A stretch of DNA of 64,000 bases from Euborellia annulipes (GCA_023213315.1 JAKCPI010004344.1:23262-87261); one strand, 5' to 3'; shown: positions 39,926 to 51,366, numbered from the stretch's first letter. A program made the numbers and translations. The notes: generated by a model from the sequence alone, not told the origin.

Positions 39926-40189
39926 TACGTTTAGACGTCACTCCTGAACCTCCTTAAGTTAGACACCCCCCTGGGACGTGACACGAAGCTTTTGAACAAA
40001 ATCGGCTAAAGAGTACTAGTAGTTTACTGATGCACTTTTTCAGTTTTTTTCGATTTTCTCAAAATTCGCTCCAACGATTTTGTTTAAACTTCATAAATCG
40101 CTTAGGCTATTTTTTAGATACTCTTTAAAACCCCACCCAATGCAACATATACCCGGAACACAAAAGAGGCATCGCCCAGCATCCCTACG

Positions 40190-40305
40190 CTATTTGGTAT
40201 TCAAATGGCTTAAATAAAATCATCGGACTGCCTGGGGTCCGAACCCGTGAGGTTCGGTATAGAAGGTAGGCACGCTACCAACTAGTCCAAGCCCGTAGGC
40301 AAAAA
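40190..40305 (-). mobile_element. tRNA-derived SINE, head part
   Basis: CTATTTGGTATTCAAATGGC, B box CGGGTTCGGACCCC, and head GCCTACGGGCTTGGACTAGT on the minus strand. Confidence 0.75.
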
Positions 40306-40474
40306 AAAATGTATATCCTTATTTAGCCATTGAAACTGTTTGAAGCACACTTAACTCTTGTACTTCATAGGAAAGAAATGGTTCCCATGTTTAAAAATTT
40401 TTTTACATATTGAATTTATTATTTCTGCGGAAATTGATATATCTAGACACAAAAAAAATCTAATGTGATATTAA

Positions 40475-40725
40475 TAAAAATTCCTTGAGGTAGTCGAGTT
40501 ATTTGAGAACGTTTAGACCAGTGATTCTCAACTTGTCGCGGTACGCTTTTAACGATTTCAAAATTTGGCGGCAAACAAAGAAAAAGATAAGTTTAAAAGT
40601 TGGTAATTTGTTCATAAACGTTTATATTAATTTTATTTCATATCCTGGGTATATTAATATTAAATCAACTATATGAAAAATGATTGAAAATTTATATTTT
40701 TTTTTACAGTGTATTGAAATAAACA
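40475..40725 (-). mobile_element. Second copy of TA-element end with hAT-like motif
   Basis: Inverse of 38277-38640: starts ATTCCTTGAGGTAGTCGAGT, CAGTGATTCTCAACTTGTCG, TATCCTGGGTATATTAAT, and ends TTTTTTTTACAGTG. Confidence 0.7.
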
Positions 40726-40729
40726 GATA

Positions 40730-41165
40730 GATGTTTTCCTTTTTAATCAAAGCCTAACAAATGTTTGTTTTTTTTGGCAGTAGGCCTATTTATTTAATAG
40801 GAAATATGACTGGTGTGGCAATAAGACCTTTGAATTGATGATTCGTTATGCCAACCAAAAAAAGAACAATAAAAATTCGTCAAATTCTTCATTATTTAAT
40901 TCAATTCAAATCATTAGACCAGAGATATCCTCTTACTGAATGAAATTCCTTCAATATTTGCCTTGAAATGTTTAAATAAACTCTTTTCGACATCTTATAA
41001 TTAATTACAAAATATATTGGGGTCCCGTACTGTACCATTTGGTAACCAAATAAATAAATTCATCGGATTGCCTGGAATTCAAACCCACTCCCCTTGGCTT
41101 TAAGATTATCAATATTGACATTTATCATCATCTTGGCCACGGAGGGGAGGGAGAAGTATTTAAAT
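40730..41165. other. AT-rich stretch, nothing firm
   Basis: 41020-41115 contains a decayed SINE body (TACCATTTGGTAACCAAATA, CATCGGATTGCCTGG). The rest is unrecognised. Confidence 0.45.
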
Positions 41166-41169
41166 AATT

Positions 41170-41228
41170 AAAAAATCTGGTGTGACTGGTCGCACCAGAT
41201 TTTTTTGTGGTCATATATTTAGTTTCCG
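41170..41228 (+). mobile_element. Double-hairpin element scrap
   Basis: AAAAATCTGGTGTGACTGGT, then GCACCAGATTTTTTTG and CATATATTTAGTTTCCGAC. The large hairpin has collapsed to its base. Confidence 0.65.
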
Positions 41229-41645
41229 ACAATACATTTACACATTACACTCACACACACATTTGCACAGTCTTTTCGAAAACTTGGGCCATTTAAGACT
41301 TTACGATAACAGTTAATTATTAATATCTATTGGGGGTCCAGGCAGGCATTTCTATTTAAGCCATTTGGTATCCAAATCAAATTTCATTTATTCTCGCCTC
41401 CGGCTCTTAAGAAGGCCGAAACGTCACAATAATTTTGGCTGCATATGACTAGGAATTTTTTTTTACTCCGCTTTAATATACATTTATATTTTTTAGCATT
41501 AAAAGTTTTTGTTTTTGTATTATTTTACAAAATGGGGAAGAGGGGGGGGGGGGGGGTCATAATGGTTTAAATAAAATCATCGGACTGCCTGGGGTCTGAA
41601 CCCGCGACGGTAGGCACTCTACCAACTAAACCAAGCCCGAGGACT
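41226..41645 (-). mobile_element. tRNA-derived SINE interrupted by a hammerhead-element end
   Basis: SINE tail and body 41226-41377, then 41378-41564 foreign sequence with GGCCGAAACGTCACAAT (a hammerhead 3' half without the CUGANGA box) and a poly-G run, then the SINE head 41565-41640 (CATCGGACTGCCTGGGGTC, CCGCGACGGTAGG). Confidence 0.65.
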
Positions 41646-41674
41646 ACGGTACATTATTATTCAAGATATAAAAA

Positions 41675-42520
41675 ATCTGGTGTGACTGGTCGCACAGCAC
41701 ACAACTTTCTCTTAGCTTCGATATAGGAAATTTGTGTTCTGTGCTTGTCGCACCAGATTTTTTGTTCGACATATATTTATTTAATGTAGTTTCTAACAGT
41801 AAGATATATTCGAATTTCAAGATGTAAAATTTATAAGTATGGGAAAATATTTATATTTTGTTACCCTAGCAAGTTATGAAGTACAGAAGTAAAGTGGTCT
41901 TCTCAAGATTTCAATGGCCAAATGAGAATATACATTTTAAAGAGAATTTAAAAAATAATTGATTTTTGAATTTTAATCAAAATCGTTGGAGGGAATTTTG
42001 AGAAAATCGAAAAAAACTGAAAAAGTGCATCAGTAAAGTATTAGAACTCATTGGTCGATTTTGTTCAAAAGCTTCGTATCACGTCCCATGGGGGAATCTA
42101 ACTTAAATATAAAATTTAAGCCTCCTATCTCTTTTCGTTCTAGAGATATTTTGTTCACAGACAGACAGACAGACCATGTCGCGAAAACCACTTTCTTGGA
42201 TTCAGGGCACCTCAAAACGTGTATATCCATCAAAATCTCGACATCGAATTTTTGACATGAATCCAATACTTTCTTAAATTGATACTGGCGACCGTTGGCA
42301 CTAGTTGAAACATATTTAAATAGGTAATATAAATTATACACAAGCTTATTTGTTTCAATTCATTTTATTAACTTTATACGAATTTCGACACCATGTGTGC
42401 CGAAATACGTATAAAGTTAATAAAATGAATTGAAACAAATAACCTTGTGTATAATTTATATTACCTATCCAATACTTTCTATATATATTAACATATAAAT
42501 AAGTAGAGGTAAGAGAAAGT
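41675..42520 (+). mobile_element. Double-hairpin element with fold-back insertion
   Basis: Large hairpin 41675-41760. The X-box area is deleted (GTTACCCTAGCAAG). (CAGA)n at 42158-42172. The fold-back insertion at 42274-42468 splits the small hairpin side. Ends GAGGTAAGAGAAAGT. Confidence 0.85.
42274..42468. mobile_element. Fold-back insertion with 12-bp duplication
   Basis: CCAATACTTTCT occurs at 42262-42273 and 42469-42480. Inside, TAGGTAATATAAATTATACA at ~42321 returns inverted at ~42450. The turn contains GAATTTCGACACCATGTGTG and CCGAAATACG, a distant echo of the hammerhead region. Variable 10-15 bp duplications are usual for Penelope-like elements. That link is inference. Confidence 0.75.
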
Positions 42521-42529
42521 AAAAATAAA

Positions 42530-43495
42530 GTTGTAGGAAATTTCTGTTCTACAAATATAATAATAGCGAATTTTCTTCATTATTAAAGAGAAATTGCCGA
42601 AAAATTAACTCTTTTCTTTATTTTTAAGTTATTTAAAAAGAAATGTTAGAAAAACAAGTGATATAGGAAATTTTCTTAAGTATAAATAAGATGAAATTTT
42701 AATTTGGCGTTAGCTAATAGGACAAAAAAAAGGAACCCTTAAAATCTATCTCATACAGTACAATTCAAAGCTTTTGTTTCTATTCGATGATTGAATTGAA
42801 AATATTCAAGCGTTCAACGTGCAGTCAGAACAGTACACACAGAAATTAATTTCTGTTGCTATCACGTGATGTGAACCGAGTCATGACCGAGCTCACTAGC
42901 GTAACTAAGGAGAGGTGGGACGTAATTGTTTTTCTTTTTTGACATTCCATTATACGGAAATTTATTTATTTATTTAACATTAATTTTAATATCCTTACTC
43001 TATGTTCGACTAGCCTTTATAAAAAGATCAATTTTAATAGCTAGTTTTCACTTTCAGCATTTTGAGAATTTAATCTCAAATCTATAATTGACATAAATTA
43101 TAATACACGTATATTAAAAGAGATGTTTGTAGGCCTATATTAAAAAAAAAAAAAAGTTATAAGCAAGTTTGATATTTAAAATTTGACGTAATATTTATGA
43201 CAATCTCAACCAGCATGGGAATGAAACATCAATAATTGAGGAATCCCATAAACGAAAGTGAAAACTTATTGAAGTTGGTATTTTTAAATTAAAATATTAA
43301 AATCTGTTCGCGTTAGTGCTTCTGATTTGAGGATATTTAAGTTCTTTTTCGGCATCTGAGGCGACATTTTGACTCTGCCCCTGTTCTATATTATCACCTC
43401 TAAGGCTCCATTATTGTTCAATATTGTTTTATATTTGGACATTCAACGGTAAAGATGTTAAAAAAAAGAAGGCATTTTTACTTTCTTTATTATAC
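42530..43495. other. AT-rich spacer
   Basis: No gene. A short SINE-like tail piece at 43337-43365 (TCTTTTTCGGCATCTGAGGC). A GC-richer ATCACGTGATGTGAACCGAG at 42860-42880. Confidence 0.45.
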
Positions 43496-43504
43496 TTTAA
43501 AAAA

Positions 43505-44140
43505 ATCTGGTGTGACTGGCGCACAGCACACAACTTTCTCTTACCTTCGGTTATCGAAAGTTGTGTTCTGTGCTTGTCACACCAGATTTTTTGTGTCGAC
43601 ATATATTTAGTTTCCGACAGTAGGGTACAATTGAATTCAAGATGTAAAATTTATAAGTATGGGAAAATATTTATATTTTGTTACCATGGCAACCATTTCT
43701 CCTATCTTTTCTATGGAGTACAAGAGTAAAGTGGTCTTCAGAAGATTTCAATGACAAAATGAGAATATACATTTTAAAGAGCATCTAAAAAATAATTGAT
43801 TTTTGAAATTAAAAAAAAAAAAATCGTTGGAGCAAATTTTGAGAAAATCGAAAAAAACTGAAAAAGTGCATCAGTAAAGTACTAGTACCCTTTGGTCAAT
43901 TTTGTTCAAAAGCTTCGTGTCGCGTCCCAGGGGGGTGCCTAACTTAAATATAAAATTTCAACCTCCTAGCTCTTTTCCTTTATTGAGATATTTTGTTCAC
44001 AGACAGACAATGTCGCGAAAACCACTTTTTTGGATTCAGGGAAACGTGTATATCCATCAAAATCTTGACATCGAATTTTCGACTTGAATCCAATACTTTC
44101 TCTCTATATATATTAACATATATATAGAGGTAAGAGAAAG
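43505..44140 (+). mobile_element. Double-hairpin element, full short form
   Basis: Both hairpins, X-box-like palindrome 43680-43693. The microsatellite is nearly absent (CACAGACAGACAATG). The interior carries the TCTCAAGAACG-type variant (here TTATTGAGATATTTTG). Confidence 0.9.
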
Positions 44141-44149
44141 CAAAAAGAA

Positions 44150-44765
44150 AATCGAAAAAACAAAATCAAAAGCGGTACTGGGTCCATCCAATATATAGTG
44201 AGAGACTAAGAAAAGGAGCTTTCCACAGGCTTCTTACAACATCCGGAAAAGTTTTTTAATTGATGAGGATGATAATGAGTTTAAATAGTAATCTAATATT
44301 ATTCCTGAATTTATACTCTATTTTATTTATGATTTTTAAATTGAAATTTTGCAATTTATAATTTTTTTTTTTTTTAATTGGCCAACTAAACTGTCGATCG
44401 TTTGCGCGCTTCAATAGGCAGCAATGACATTCAAAGAGTTGCTCGATTTTTTAATCAAAAGTGCAGATCGATCGTATTTGATTAAAAAATCGAGTTGAGC
44501 CGCAGTTGTGTGTGTGCGCGCACCTTCATTGAACTTAATGCATATATGCCCATCGACTAAACTATCGCTCGACTAAAAATCGACCGTGTGCGGTCCTCTG
44601 TAATATTTATGTTTAACAATTATTTATGATTAAAATTGATGAATTAACGATTAATGAGTTTTGTCTTGCCTTATGGAAAATTAAAACCAATTAATTAAAA
44701 ATAATTAATAATTAAATCTCTCAAATGAAAATTAATAAGAATTGTTATATAATTAAATTTTTATT
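44150..44765. other. AT-rich spacer with a diverged hairpin
   Basis: 44445-44500 holds TTGCTCGATTTTTTAATCAA and its inverse. A CGACTAAAAATCGACCGTGT stretch follows at ~44569-44588. No gene seen. Confidence 0.45.
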
Positions 44766-44778
44766 TTACTTTCTCTTA

Positions 44779-45337
44779 GGAGGGCTCGCTGGGGTAGTGA
44801 GCTAGGGTGTCAGCTTCTGCAAAGAAGATCCCTTTTCAAATCCTTGGCGTGCGGGATTTTTCATTAAATAAAAATATTTATTTAATGTAAACAAATCCTC
44901 AAGCAAGCCCTGGATTGGAATATAGGATCTTACCACAATAGCCCTCAGGCAACTCCACGAGGAGAGGGAGTCGCTGTGACATCCCGTCCTGTGGAAGGGA
45001 CGTAAAGAAGGTTCCCTTTCAGTGATGCATTCTTCGAAAGGAGCAGGCTACACGCCGGTGCTGAGGGAGTCCCTCCCCAAACCAGGACATCCTCCATAGC
45101 ATAGAAGAGGTTGGATATAAGGAGCCGGTTGGAACCAGAAATAAGGATTAGTTCACTAGCTAGAGACGAAAGCAGGAGGAGGAGTTAGAGATAGGAAATG
45201 ATGTAACTTCACGGGGTGCCGGTAGATGGCTACGGCCAGAGGCCGGTTGGGTTTGAGGTGTGTGTCTTCGTACACGAAAGCACCTCGGGCAAATAAACGG
45301 GGATCCCGATAGGAATTTCAAAAATAAATAAAAAAAT
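44779..45337 (+). mobile_element. Long SINE-like element, copy 1 (559 bp)
   Basis: Head GGGCTCGCTGGGGTAGTGAG with CAAATCC further in gives a tRNA-like A/B-box order. The body includes CATCCCGTCCTGTGGAAGGG and CGGGGTGCCGGTAGATGGCT, and the tail is (AAAT)n. ACTTTCTCTTA (44768-44778) precedes it and is repeated after it. Confidence 0.75.
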
Positions 45338-45348
45338 ACTTTCTCTTA

Positions 45349-45859
45349 GAGGGCTCGCTGGTGTAGTGAGCTAGGGTGTCGGCTTCTACAAAGAATGATT
45401 CCTGCTCAAATCTTTGCCGTGCGGGATTCTTCACTAAATAAAAATATTTATTTAATGTAAACAAATCCTCAAGCAGGCACTGGATTGGAATATAGGATCT
45501 CCCAGGCAAATCTACGAGGAGAGGGAGCTGCTGTGGCATCCCGTCCTGTGGAAAGGACGTAAAGAAAATTTCCTCTCAGTGATGCATTCTTCGAAAGGAG
45601 TCAGTGCTGAGGGAGCTCCTCCTCCATAGCATAGAAGAGGTTGGATATAAGGAGCCGGTTGGAACCAGAAATAAGGATTAGTTCACTAGCTAGAAATGAA
45701 CTAAAGAGGAGAAGTTAGAGATAGGAAATGATGCAACTTCACGGGGTGCCGGTAGATGGCTACGGTCAGAAGCCGGTTGGGTTTGAGGTGTGGGTGTACG
45801 AAAGCACCTCGGATAAATAAACGGGGATCCGGATAGGAAGTTCAAATAATAATAATGAT
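45349..45859 (+). mobile_element. Long SINE-like element, copy 2 (511 bp)
   Basis: Same family as copy 1 with about 50 bp of deletions (for example the CTACACGCCGGTG piece). Flanked by ACTTTCTCTTA at 45338-45348 and 45860-45870. Three copies of the same target therefore bracket two elements. Confidence 0.8.
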
Positions 45860-45945
45860 ACTTTCTCTTATCTTTATATATGTTAATATATAGAGAGAGA
45901 ATTGTGTGTTGTGCGACCAGTCACACTATATTTTTTTTTAATTGC
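45860..45945 (-). mobile_element. Double-hairpin element, both ends fused
   Basis: CTTTCTCTTATCTTTATATA is followed at once by the tail of the large hairpin (GTGTGTTGTGCGACCAGTCA). It is the target of the two SINE-like insertions. Confidence 0.65.
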
Positions 45946-46077
45946 CTGTAACGAGTTGGCCGAAAAATTGCGGCACTCGCTCGGCTAGTTTACATATAAA
46001 TTTTACATAAAAAATATTTAGATGGGTAATAGAAAGGGCAAGAGTTGAATATCTGATAGAAGTAAACACAGTGAGCC

Positions 46078-46333
46078 CTCGGGGCTTGGTGTAGAGGTTA
46101 GCGTGCTAACCTCGTATACCAAACGTCGCGCGTTCGGACCCCAGGCAGTCCGATGATTTTATATAAGGCATTTGGATACAAAATGGCTTAAATAAGAATG
46201 CCTGGACCCTAAATAATATATATTCATAACGGTTATCGTAGATGTCTTATATGGCCTGATTTGCCGAAAAGACAGTGTGAGTGTGAGTGTGAATGAGAAA
46301 AAGTGTGAATGTTTAAAAAAAAAAAAAAAAAAA
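46078..46333 (+). mobile_element. tRNA-derived SINE, near complete
   Basis: CCTCGGGGCTTGGTGTAGAG head, GTTAGCGTGCTAACCTCG, B box CGCGTTCGGACCCC, body, AACGGTTATCG, GGCCTGATTTGCCGAAAAGA, GTGTGAATGTTT and a 20-base A tail. Confidence 0.88.
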
Positions 46334-46466
46334 AACACAGTGAGAGAGAGAGAGTTGATTATTTTTTTTTTAACTTCCACTTTAAATACTCTGCAGTCGA
46401 GTACAAAATACCAGAATTAAGAATACACGTAAAATTAGAACGTTGTAAATGTAACTATAAAAAAAA

Positions 46467-47125
46467 ATCTGGTGTGACTGGCGCACAGCACACAACTTTC
46501 TCTTACCTTCGGTAATCGAAAGTTGTGTTCTGTGCTTGTCACACCAGATTTTTTGTGTCGACATGTATTTAGTTTCCGACAGTAGGGTACAATTGAATTC
46601 AAGATGTAAAATTTATAAGTATGTGAAAATATTTATATTGTGTTACCATGGCAACCATTTCTCCTATCTTTTCTATGGAGTACAAGAGTAAAGTGGTCTT
46701 TAGAAAATTTCAATGGCAAAATGAGAATATACATTTTAAAGCGAATCTAAAAAATAATTTATTTTTGAATTAAAAAAAAATCGTTGGAGCAAATTTAGAG
46801 AAAATCGAAAAAAAACTGAAAAAATGCATCAGTAAAGTACTAGTAGTCTTTGGTCGATTTTGTTCAAAAGCTTCATGTCACGTCCCATGGGGGTGCCTAA
46901 CTTAAATATAAAATTTCAACCTCCTAGCTCTTTCCGTTCTTGAGATATTTTGTTCACAGACACACACACACACACAGACAGACCATGTTGCGTAATCCAC
47001 TTTGGATTCAGGGGACCTACGTACCTACGGTATATATCCATCAAAATCTTGACATCGAATTTTTGACATTAATTCAATACTTTCCCTTTCTATATATTAA
47101 CATATATATAGAGGTAAGAGAAAGT
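46467..47125 (+). mobile_element. Double-hairpin element, full short form (659 bp)
   Basis: All parts present, X-box-like palindrome 46642-46655, CA run 46959-46976. A scrap TACGTACCTACGGTATA replaces part of the usual AAAACGTGTATATCC. Confidence 0.9.
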
Positions 47126-47299
47126 AAAAAAAAGCCATGGAAATTCGTCAAGTAGTTTTCATAGACGATATGAGAATTAAAAATTGAAATATTTAAATCT
47201 CACAATTATTATTCTATAATTAATCATTTATATTAAATTTAAATTTTGTCTTAAATATATCAATAGAGTATAAAATATTTCTCTTGCTTTATTAGCCAA

Positions 47300-47891
47300 T
47301 ATACTTATTTTAAATTTCTCATATAGAAAAAGTATTCTTATCGTAAAAAATTCGACATCAAAATTTTGATGTTTCTACACTTTTTAGATCACCCTGAGTC
47401 CAAAAATGGCAATATGTTTGTGTGTGTGTGTGTGTGTGTACACGATTGCTTATAAACCAAAGCAGCTAGATCGATGAAATTTGGTATATGCTCCTTACTA
47501 GGGATGTGGTATCGATACTTGTACTTGTTATCGTATCGGAAGAAAAGTATCGATATCACCAAGTATCGAGTATTTTTTCAAGTATGAGTATTTTTCCTTT
47601 TTTGCATCAGTAAAGTACTAGTATTCTTAGGTCGATTTTGTTCAAAAGCTTCGTGTCACGTCCCATGGGGATGCCTAACTTAAATATAAAATTTCAACCT
47701 CTTAGCTTTTTTCGTTCTTGAGATATTTTGTTCACAGACACACAGACCATGTTGCGAAAACCACTTTTTTGAATTCAGGGGACCTCAAAACGTGTATATC
47801 CATCAAAATCTCGACATCGAATTTTTGATATGAATCCAATACTTTCTCTCTCTATATATATTAACATATATATATAGAGGTAAGAGAAAGT
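47300..47891 (+). mobile_element. Double-hairpin element, diverged, with insertion
   Basis: 47606-47891 is a clear right half ending GGTAAGAGAAAGT. 47325-47480 is an older inverted piece with a GT run (47419-47439). Between, 47495-47605 has TAGGGATGTGGTATCGATAC and TATCGATA repeats typical of a hAT-type end. Confidence 0.65.
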
Positions 47892-47989
47892 AAAAAATAC
47901 TATTAATTATAGCATTTGAAACAATATTCCGTGCTTAACTGAATTTTGAATTTTTTTTTGGCGCTTGATACACTAATGCTTAACAAGGT

Positions 47990-48090
47990 TTATATAACGG
48001 TTATTGTAAAGTCTTAAATGGCCTAAGTTGCCGAAAAGACTGTGTGAATGAGAAAAAAAGCGTGAGTGTTTAAAAAAAAAAAAAAAAAAA
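47990..48090 (+). mobile_element. tRNA-derived SINE, 3' part
   Basis: AACGGTTATTGTAAAGTCTT, GGCCTAAGTTGCCGAAAAGA, GTGTGAATGAG and a poly-A tail. Confidence 0.75.
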
Positions 48091-48377
48091 ATGAAAATTT
48101 ATTTCCTTATTTGGAAAGTATTCTTTGCCCAGAGGAAACAAATCACTGCTACAGTGTTTGATCATTAAAATTCAAGTTTCACTAAATAGCAAAAGACATT
48201 TGATAACGTTTTATCGTTTTCATTCTCACCCTACGTATTCCAAAAGATTTTTATATAAAATGAAAGTCAAGTCACGAGTTTGAAATGGACAGACAAACAC
48301 TTCCTTACTGATTGGCAAAGAAAGTGAGCGTATGAGTTAAATACCTTTTTTTTTTGTATTTGTTGTTATTTGTTTAA

Positions 48378-48623
48378 AGATGAAGATGAAGAAGAAGAAG
48401 AGTCCATGGGAGGCCTCGGAGGACGAGGAAGGGCTGTGCGTTAATCAGTTGCACCCCCTTCGGGCCTCAGAGCCCCCGGATTGTTGTCCCCCCACACTGA
48501 TTGCCACCACCGTTTGTCCCACTCATCACCTACACACGGACACTCACACGCGAGCGCAACAAATAAACAACAACAACAACAGCACACTCAATGACAGCAC
48601 AGCAAATACTGCATGCAGGTGAT
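48378..48623 (+). CDS. Possible exon in a GC-richer single-copy region
   Basis: A T-rich run ending TTTAAAG (48360-48379) could be a splice acceptor. After it, a frame opens with MKMKKKKSPWEASEDEEGLC and ends near QQINNNNNSTLNDSTANTAC, 80 codons with a lysine run and an asparagine run. CAG|GTGATC at 48617-48625 could be a weak donor. A second frame from the same acceptor reads DEDEEEEESMGGLGGRGRAV and stops. No domain is recognised. GC content is well above its surroundings and no repeat overlaps it. Could also be 5' UTR. Confidence 0.3.
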
Positions 48624-48624
48624 C

Positions 48625-49005
48625 GTCTCTTGGATCTCTCTCTGTCGTTTTCGTCTCTACGGCAGAGTGACTAGAGAGTGCAACCAGTCACTCTCCCCAC
48701 CCCACCCTACCCCTCCCTCTTTGCGGCTACGTCATCATGTAAAGAGAGAGTGAAAGGATTTTATTTTTTTTCTTTTTCTAAACGTATATATTAGATTTTT
48801 CCTTTTTTATTTTTATATTTCTTTTTGTATATTTTTACTTTTTAAATCTAGATTGCGCTCCAACGGCCTGTGACCGATAGACGGACAACCAATGAGACTT
48901 GCAACTTCCGTCTCCCACTCTCTCTCACTCTCAACGCCATCCACCCTCTCACTCCCTTTCAATTGAAAGAAAAGAAAAATTTTGTTTTTAATTAAAGGAG
49001 GCCAA
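48625..49005. promoter_or_regulatory. Promoter-like single-copy stretch
   Basis: CT/GA-rich tracts, GCTACGTCATCATG (48725-48738), a TATATA at ~48785, and ACAACCAATGAGAC with a CCAAT box (~48886-48899). No repeats. Orientation unknown. Confidence 0.3.
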
Positions 49006-49015
49006 AAATAAAAAA

Positions 49016-49608
49016 ATCTGGTGTGACTGGTCGCACAGCACTCAACTTTCTCTTACCCTTCCTGTGCTTGTCACACCAGATTTTTTGTGTCGACATATAT
49101 TTATTTTCCACCGATATATTAGAATTCAAGATGTAAAATTTATAAGTATGGCAAAATATTTATATTTTGTTACCATGGCAACCATTTCTCTTATTCTTCC
49201 TATGGAGTACAAGAGTAAAGTGGTCTTCAGAAGAATTCAATGGCAAAATGAGAATATACATTTTAAAGAGCATCTAAAAAATAATTGATTTTTGAATTTT
49301 AATCAAAATCGTTAGATCGAATTTTGAGAAAATCGAAAAAAAAACTGAAAAAGTGCATCAGTAAAGTACTAGTACTCTTTGGTCGATTTTGTTCAAAAGC
49401 TTCGTGTCATGTCCCATAGAGGTGCCTAACTTAAATATAAAATTTCAGCTTCATATCTCTTTTCGTTAATGAGATTTGTTCACAGACAGACAGACCATGT
49501 CGCGAAAACCACTTTTTGGATTTAGGGGACCTCAAGTCCATCAAAATCTTGACATCGAATTTTTGACATGAATCCAATACTTTCTCTCTATATATATTAA
49601 GAGAAAGT
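49016..49608 (+). mobile_element. Double-hairpin element, short form (593 bp)
   Basis: Large hairpin shortened on one side, X-box-like palindrome 49169-49182, (CAGA) microsatellite minimal. The small hairpin has lost its right turn (TATATATTAAGAGAAAGT). Confidence 0.88.
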
Positions 49609-49624
49609 AAAAATTAAAAGCTTT

Positions 49625-50205
49625 TATTTTTTGACATCGCCGTGTTTTGTAACAATTACGAAACTTTGTCGAATTTAAATATAAACTGGTATCGAAGCAA
49701 AATTTTAGGATCGAAACGTTAGCCGTGGGCTGAATATAAATAAAGAAACTACATAGGATAAATTTTCTTCTTGTTTTTTTATTCTTATCTCTTTCAACGT
49801 CTACTCTACAGCCATACATCCCCCTGTTACATCAAAATTTTAAAGTTTTAATTTCTTTCTTTGAGTCAAATTCCTTATATTCTGGCCAATCAGCGCCCTA
49901 ATAGGCACATACACACAGGGACAGGAAGTAAACCTTATATTAGAAAAAATATGAAATATGATATGAATATGATATTACTCTAACGCACCTACTACAAAAC
50001 TGGTGACCTCAACGCTAAACGTTAAATAATATTGAAATAAGCGAAAAAAAAAATAAACAAAATTAAAATTTCAAGCATACCGGTCGAGGAAGTTCCACAA
50101 ACTTCAAATTGTAGTAATTAATACTACAGAAATATGAAAAACACCCCTCGTTTTAGGCCACTCTAAACACCTAAGGGTATTCTATTTACAATACAAAAAC
50201 AAATG
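49625..50205. other. AT-rich spacer; hammerhead-like scrap
   Basis: GGATCGAAACGTTAGCCGTG at 49709-49728 is a hammerhead 3' half. No CUGANGA box pairs with it. The rest is unrecognised. Confidence 0.45.
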
Positions 50206-50212
50206 ATTTTTT

Positions 50213-50814
50213 ACTTTCTCTTACCTATGTATATATGTATTATATATAGAGAGGGAAAGTATTGGATTTATGTCAAAAATTCGATGTCGAGATTTCGATG
50301 GATCTTCGCGTTTTGAGGTCCCCTGAATCCAAAAAAGGGGTTTTAGCGACATGGTCCGTCTGTCTGTGTGTTTTCAATTTTAAGCATAAAAGAATTGAGC
50401 TATGAGGCTGAAATTTTATATTTAAGTTTTCTACCCTTCTGGACCATAAAAATATGCTTTTAAACAAAATCGGCCAAAGAGTACTAGTACTTTACTGATG
50501 TACTTTTTCAGTTTTTTTCGATTTTCTCAAAATTCGCTCCAAAAATTTTGATTAAAATTCATTTTGCCATTTAAATCTTCTGAAGACCACTTTAACCTTG
50601 TACTTCATAGAAAAGGAATAGGAGAAATGGTTGCCATGGTAACAAAATATAAATATTTTCCCATACTTCTAAATTTTACATCTTGAAATTCTAATATATC
50701 GGCGGAAACTAAATATAGGTCAACACGAAAAATCTGGTGTGACAAGCACAGACACAAATTTCGATTACCGAAGGTAAGAGAAAGTTAAGTGCTGTGCGAT
50801 CAGTCACACCAGAT
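50213..50814 (-). mobile_element. Double-hairpin element, short form (602 bp)
   Basis: Both hairpins present, X-box-like palindrome 50630-50643, GTCTGTCTGTGTG at ~50358-50371. About 40 bp missing near 50560. Confidence 0.9.
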
Positions 50815-50819
50815 TTTTT

Positions 50820-51265
50820 CAGATTAGGTAGAAGCAATGACGAAAATATTCTCTTTTGGCTGATTATTTTCAAATTTTGTTAATTGTCCGAAGGGACATT
50901 GACCGATTAATCCGTTCTAAAGTTTTTAAACCACTCAATAATAAATAGACACTTTTAAAAAGTAAGCAGACAATTATTATATAATAAAAATTTTTAACAA
51001 AAATTTTAACGTTACACCTGAGTTACTCTCGCAACGCGCGTCAGATTGGGAAATTGCATTGCACTTCCATAATAAAAGAATTTCTACATTTGTATACGAC
51101 GACGACGACGACGACGACGACGAAGGGGGAGGGAGGAGTTGCCTGCCAATTTGGACAGATGACACAAATTTCTGTTTATTTATTATTTTATAATATTTTC
51201 TCCTTAATGAGGGAATGAGGGAATGGGTCTTCTTGCAGCTTCCTTCTCTCACGAGTTCAAAAAAA
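50820..51265. other. AT-rich spacer with a (GAC)n run
   Basis: Triplet run at 51098-51123. Otherwise nothing that I can name. Confidence 0.5.
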
Positions 51266-51366
51266 AAAAAAATCTGGTGTGACTGGTCGCACACTAGATT
51301 ATTTGTGTCGAGATATATTTAGTTTCGGACAATACAGTACATCTTTTTTTTAACACACACACACAC

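Larger units (their letters stand above)
37685..39953 (+). mobile_element. TTAA MITE family A, carrying a TA-flanked element
   Basis: Left end GGGGGAATAGAACC after TTAA (37681-37684), right end CTCCTGAACCTCC before TTAA (39954-39957). Without the inner insertion (38277-39925) it would be about 620 bp, like 53670-54281. An empty site for the double-hairpin element lies at 38069-38092. Confidence 0.85.
37498..40470 (-). mobile_element. Double-hairpin element holding a nested stack
   Basis: Left part 37498-37680 (small hairpin, GT run at 37603-37630). It is interrupted at a TTAA in TATTTAAGTT by the MITE at 37685-39953 and resumes at 39954 with GTTAGACACCCCCCTGGGAC. A SINE fragment sits at ~40150-40305. 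The large hairpin is cut near 40470. Confidence 0.85.

Noticed and set aside
41395..41425. GGCCGAAACGTCACAAT as a hammerhead
   Set aside because: The CUGANGA box is missing and stem II cannot be completed. Kept only as a scrap inside a SINE.
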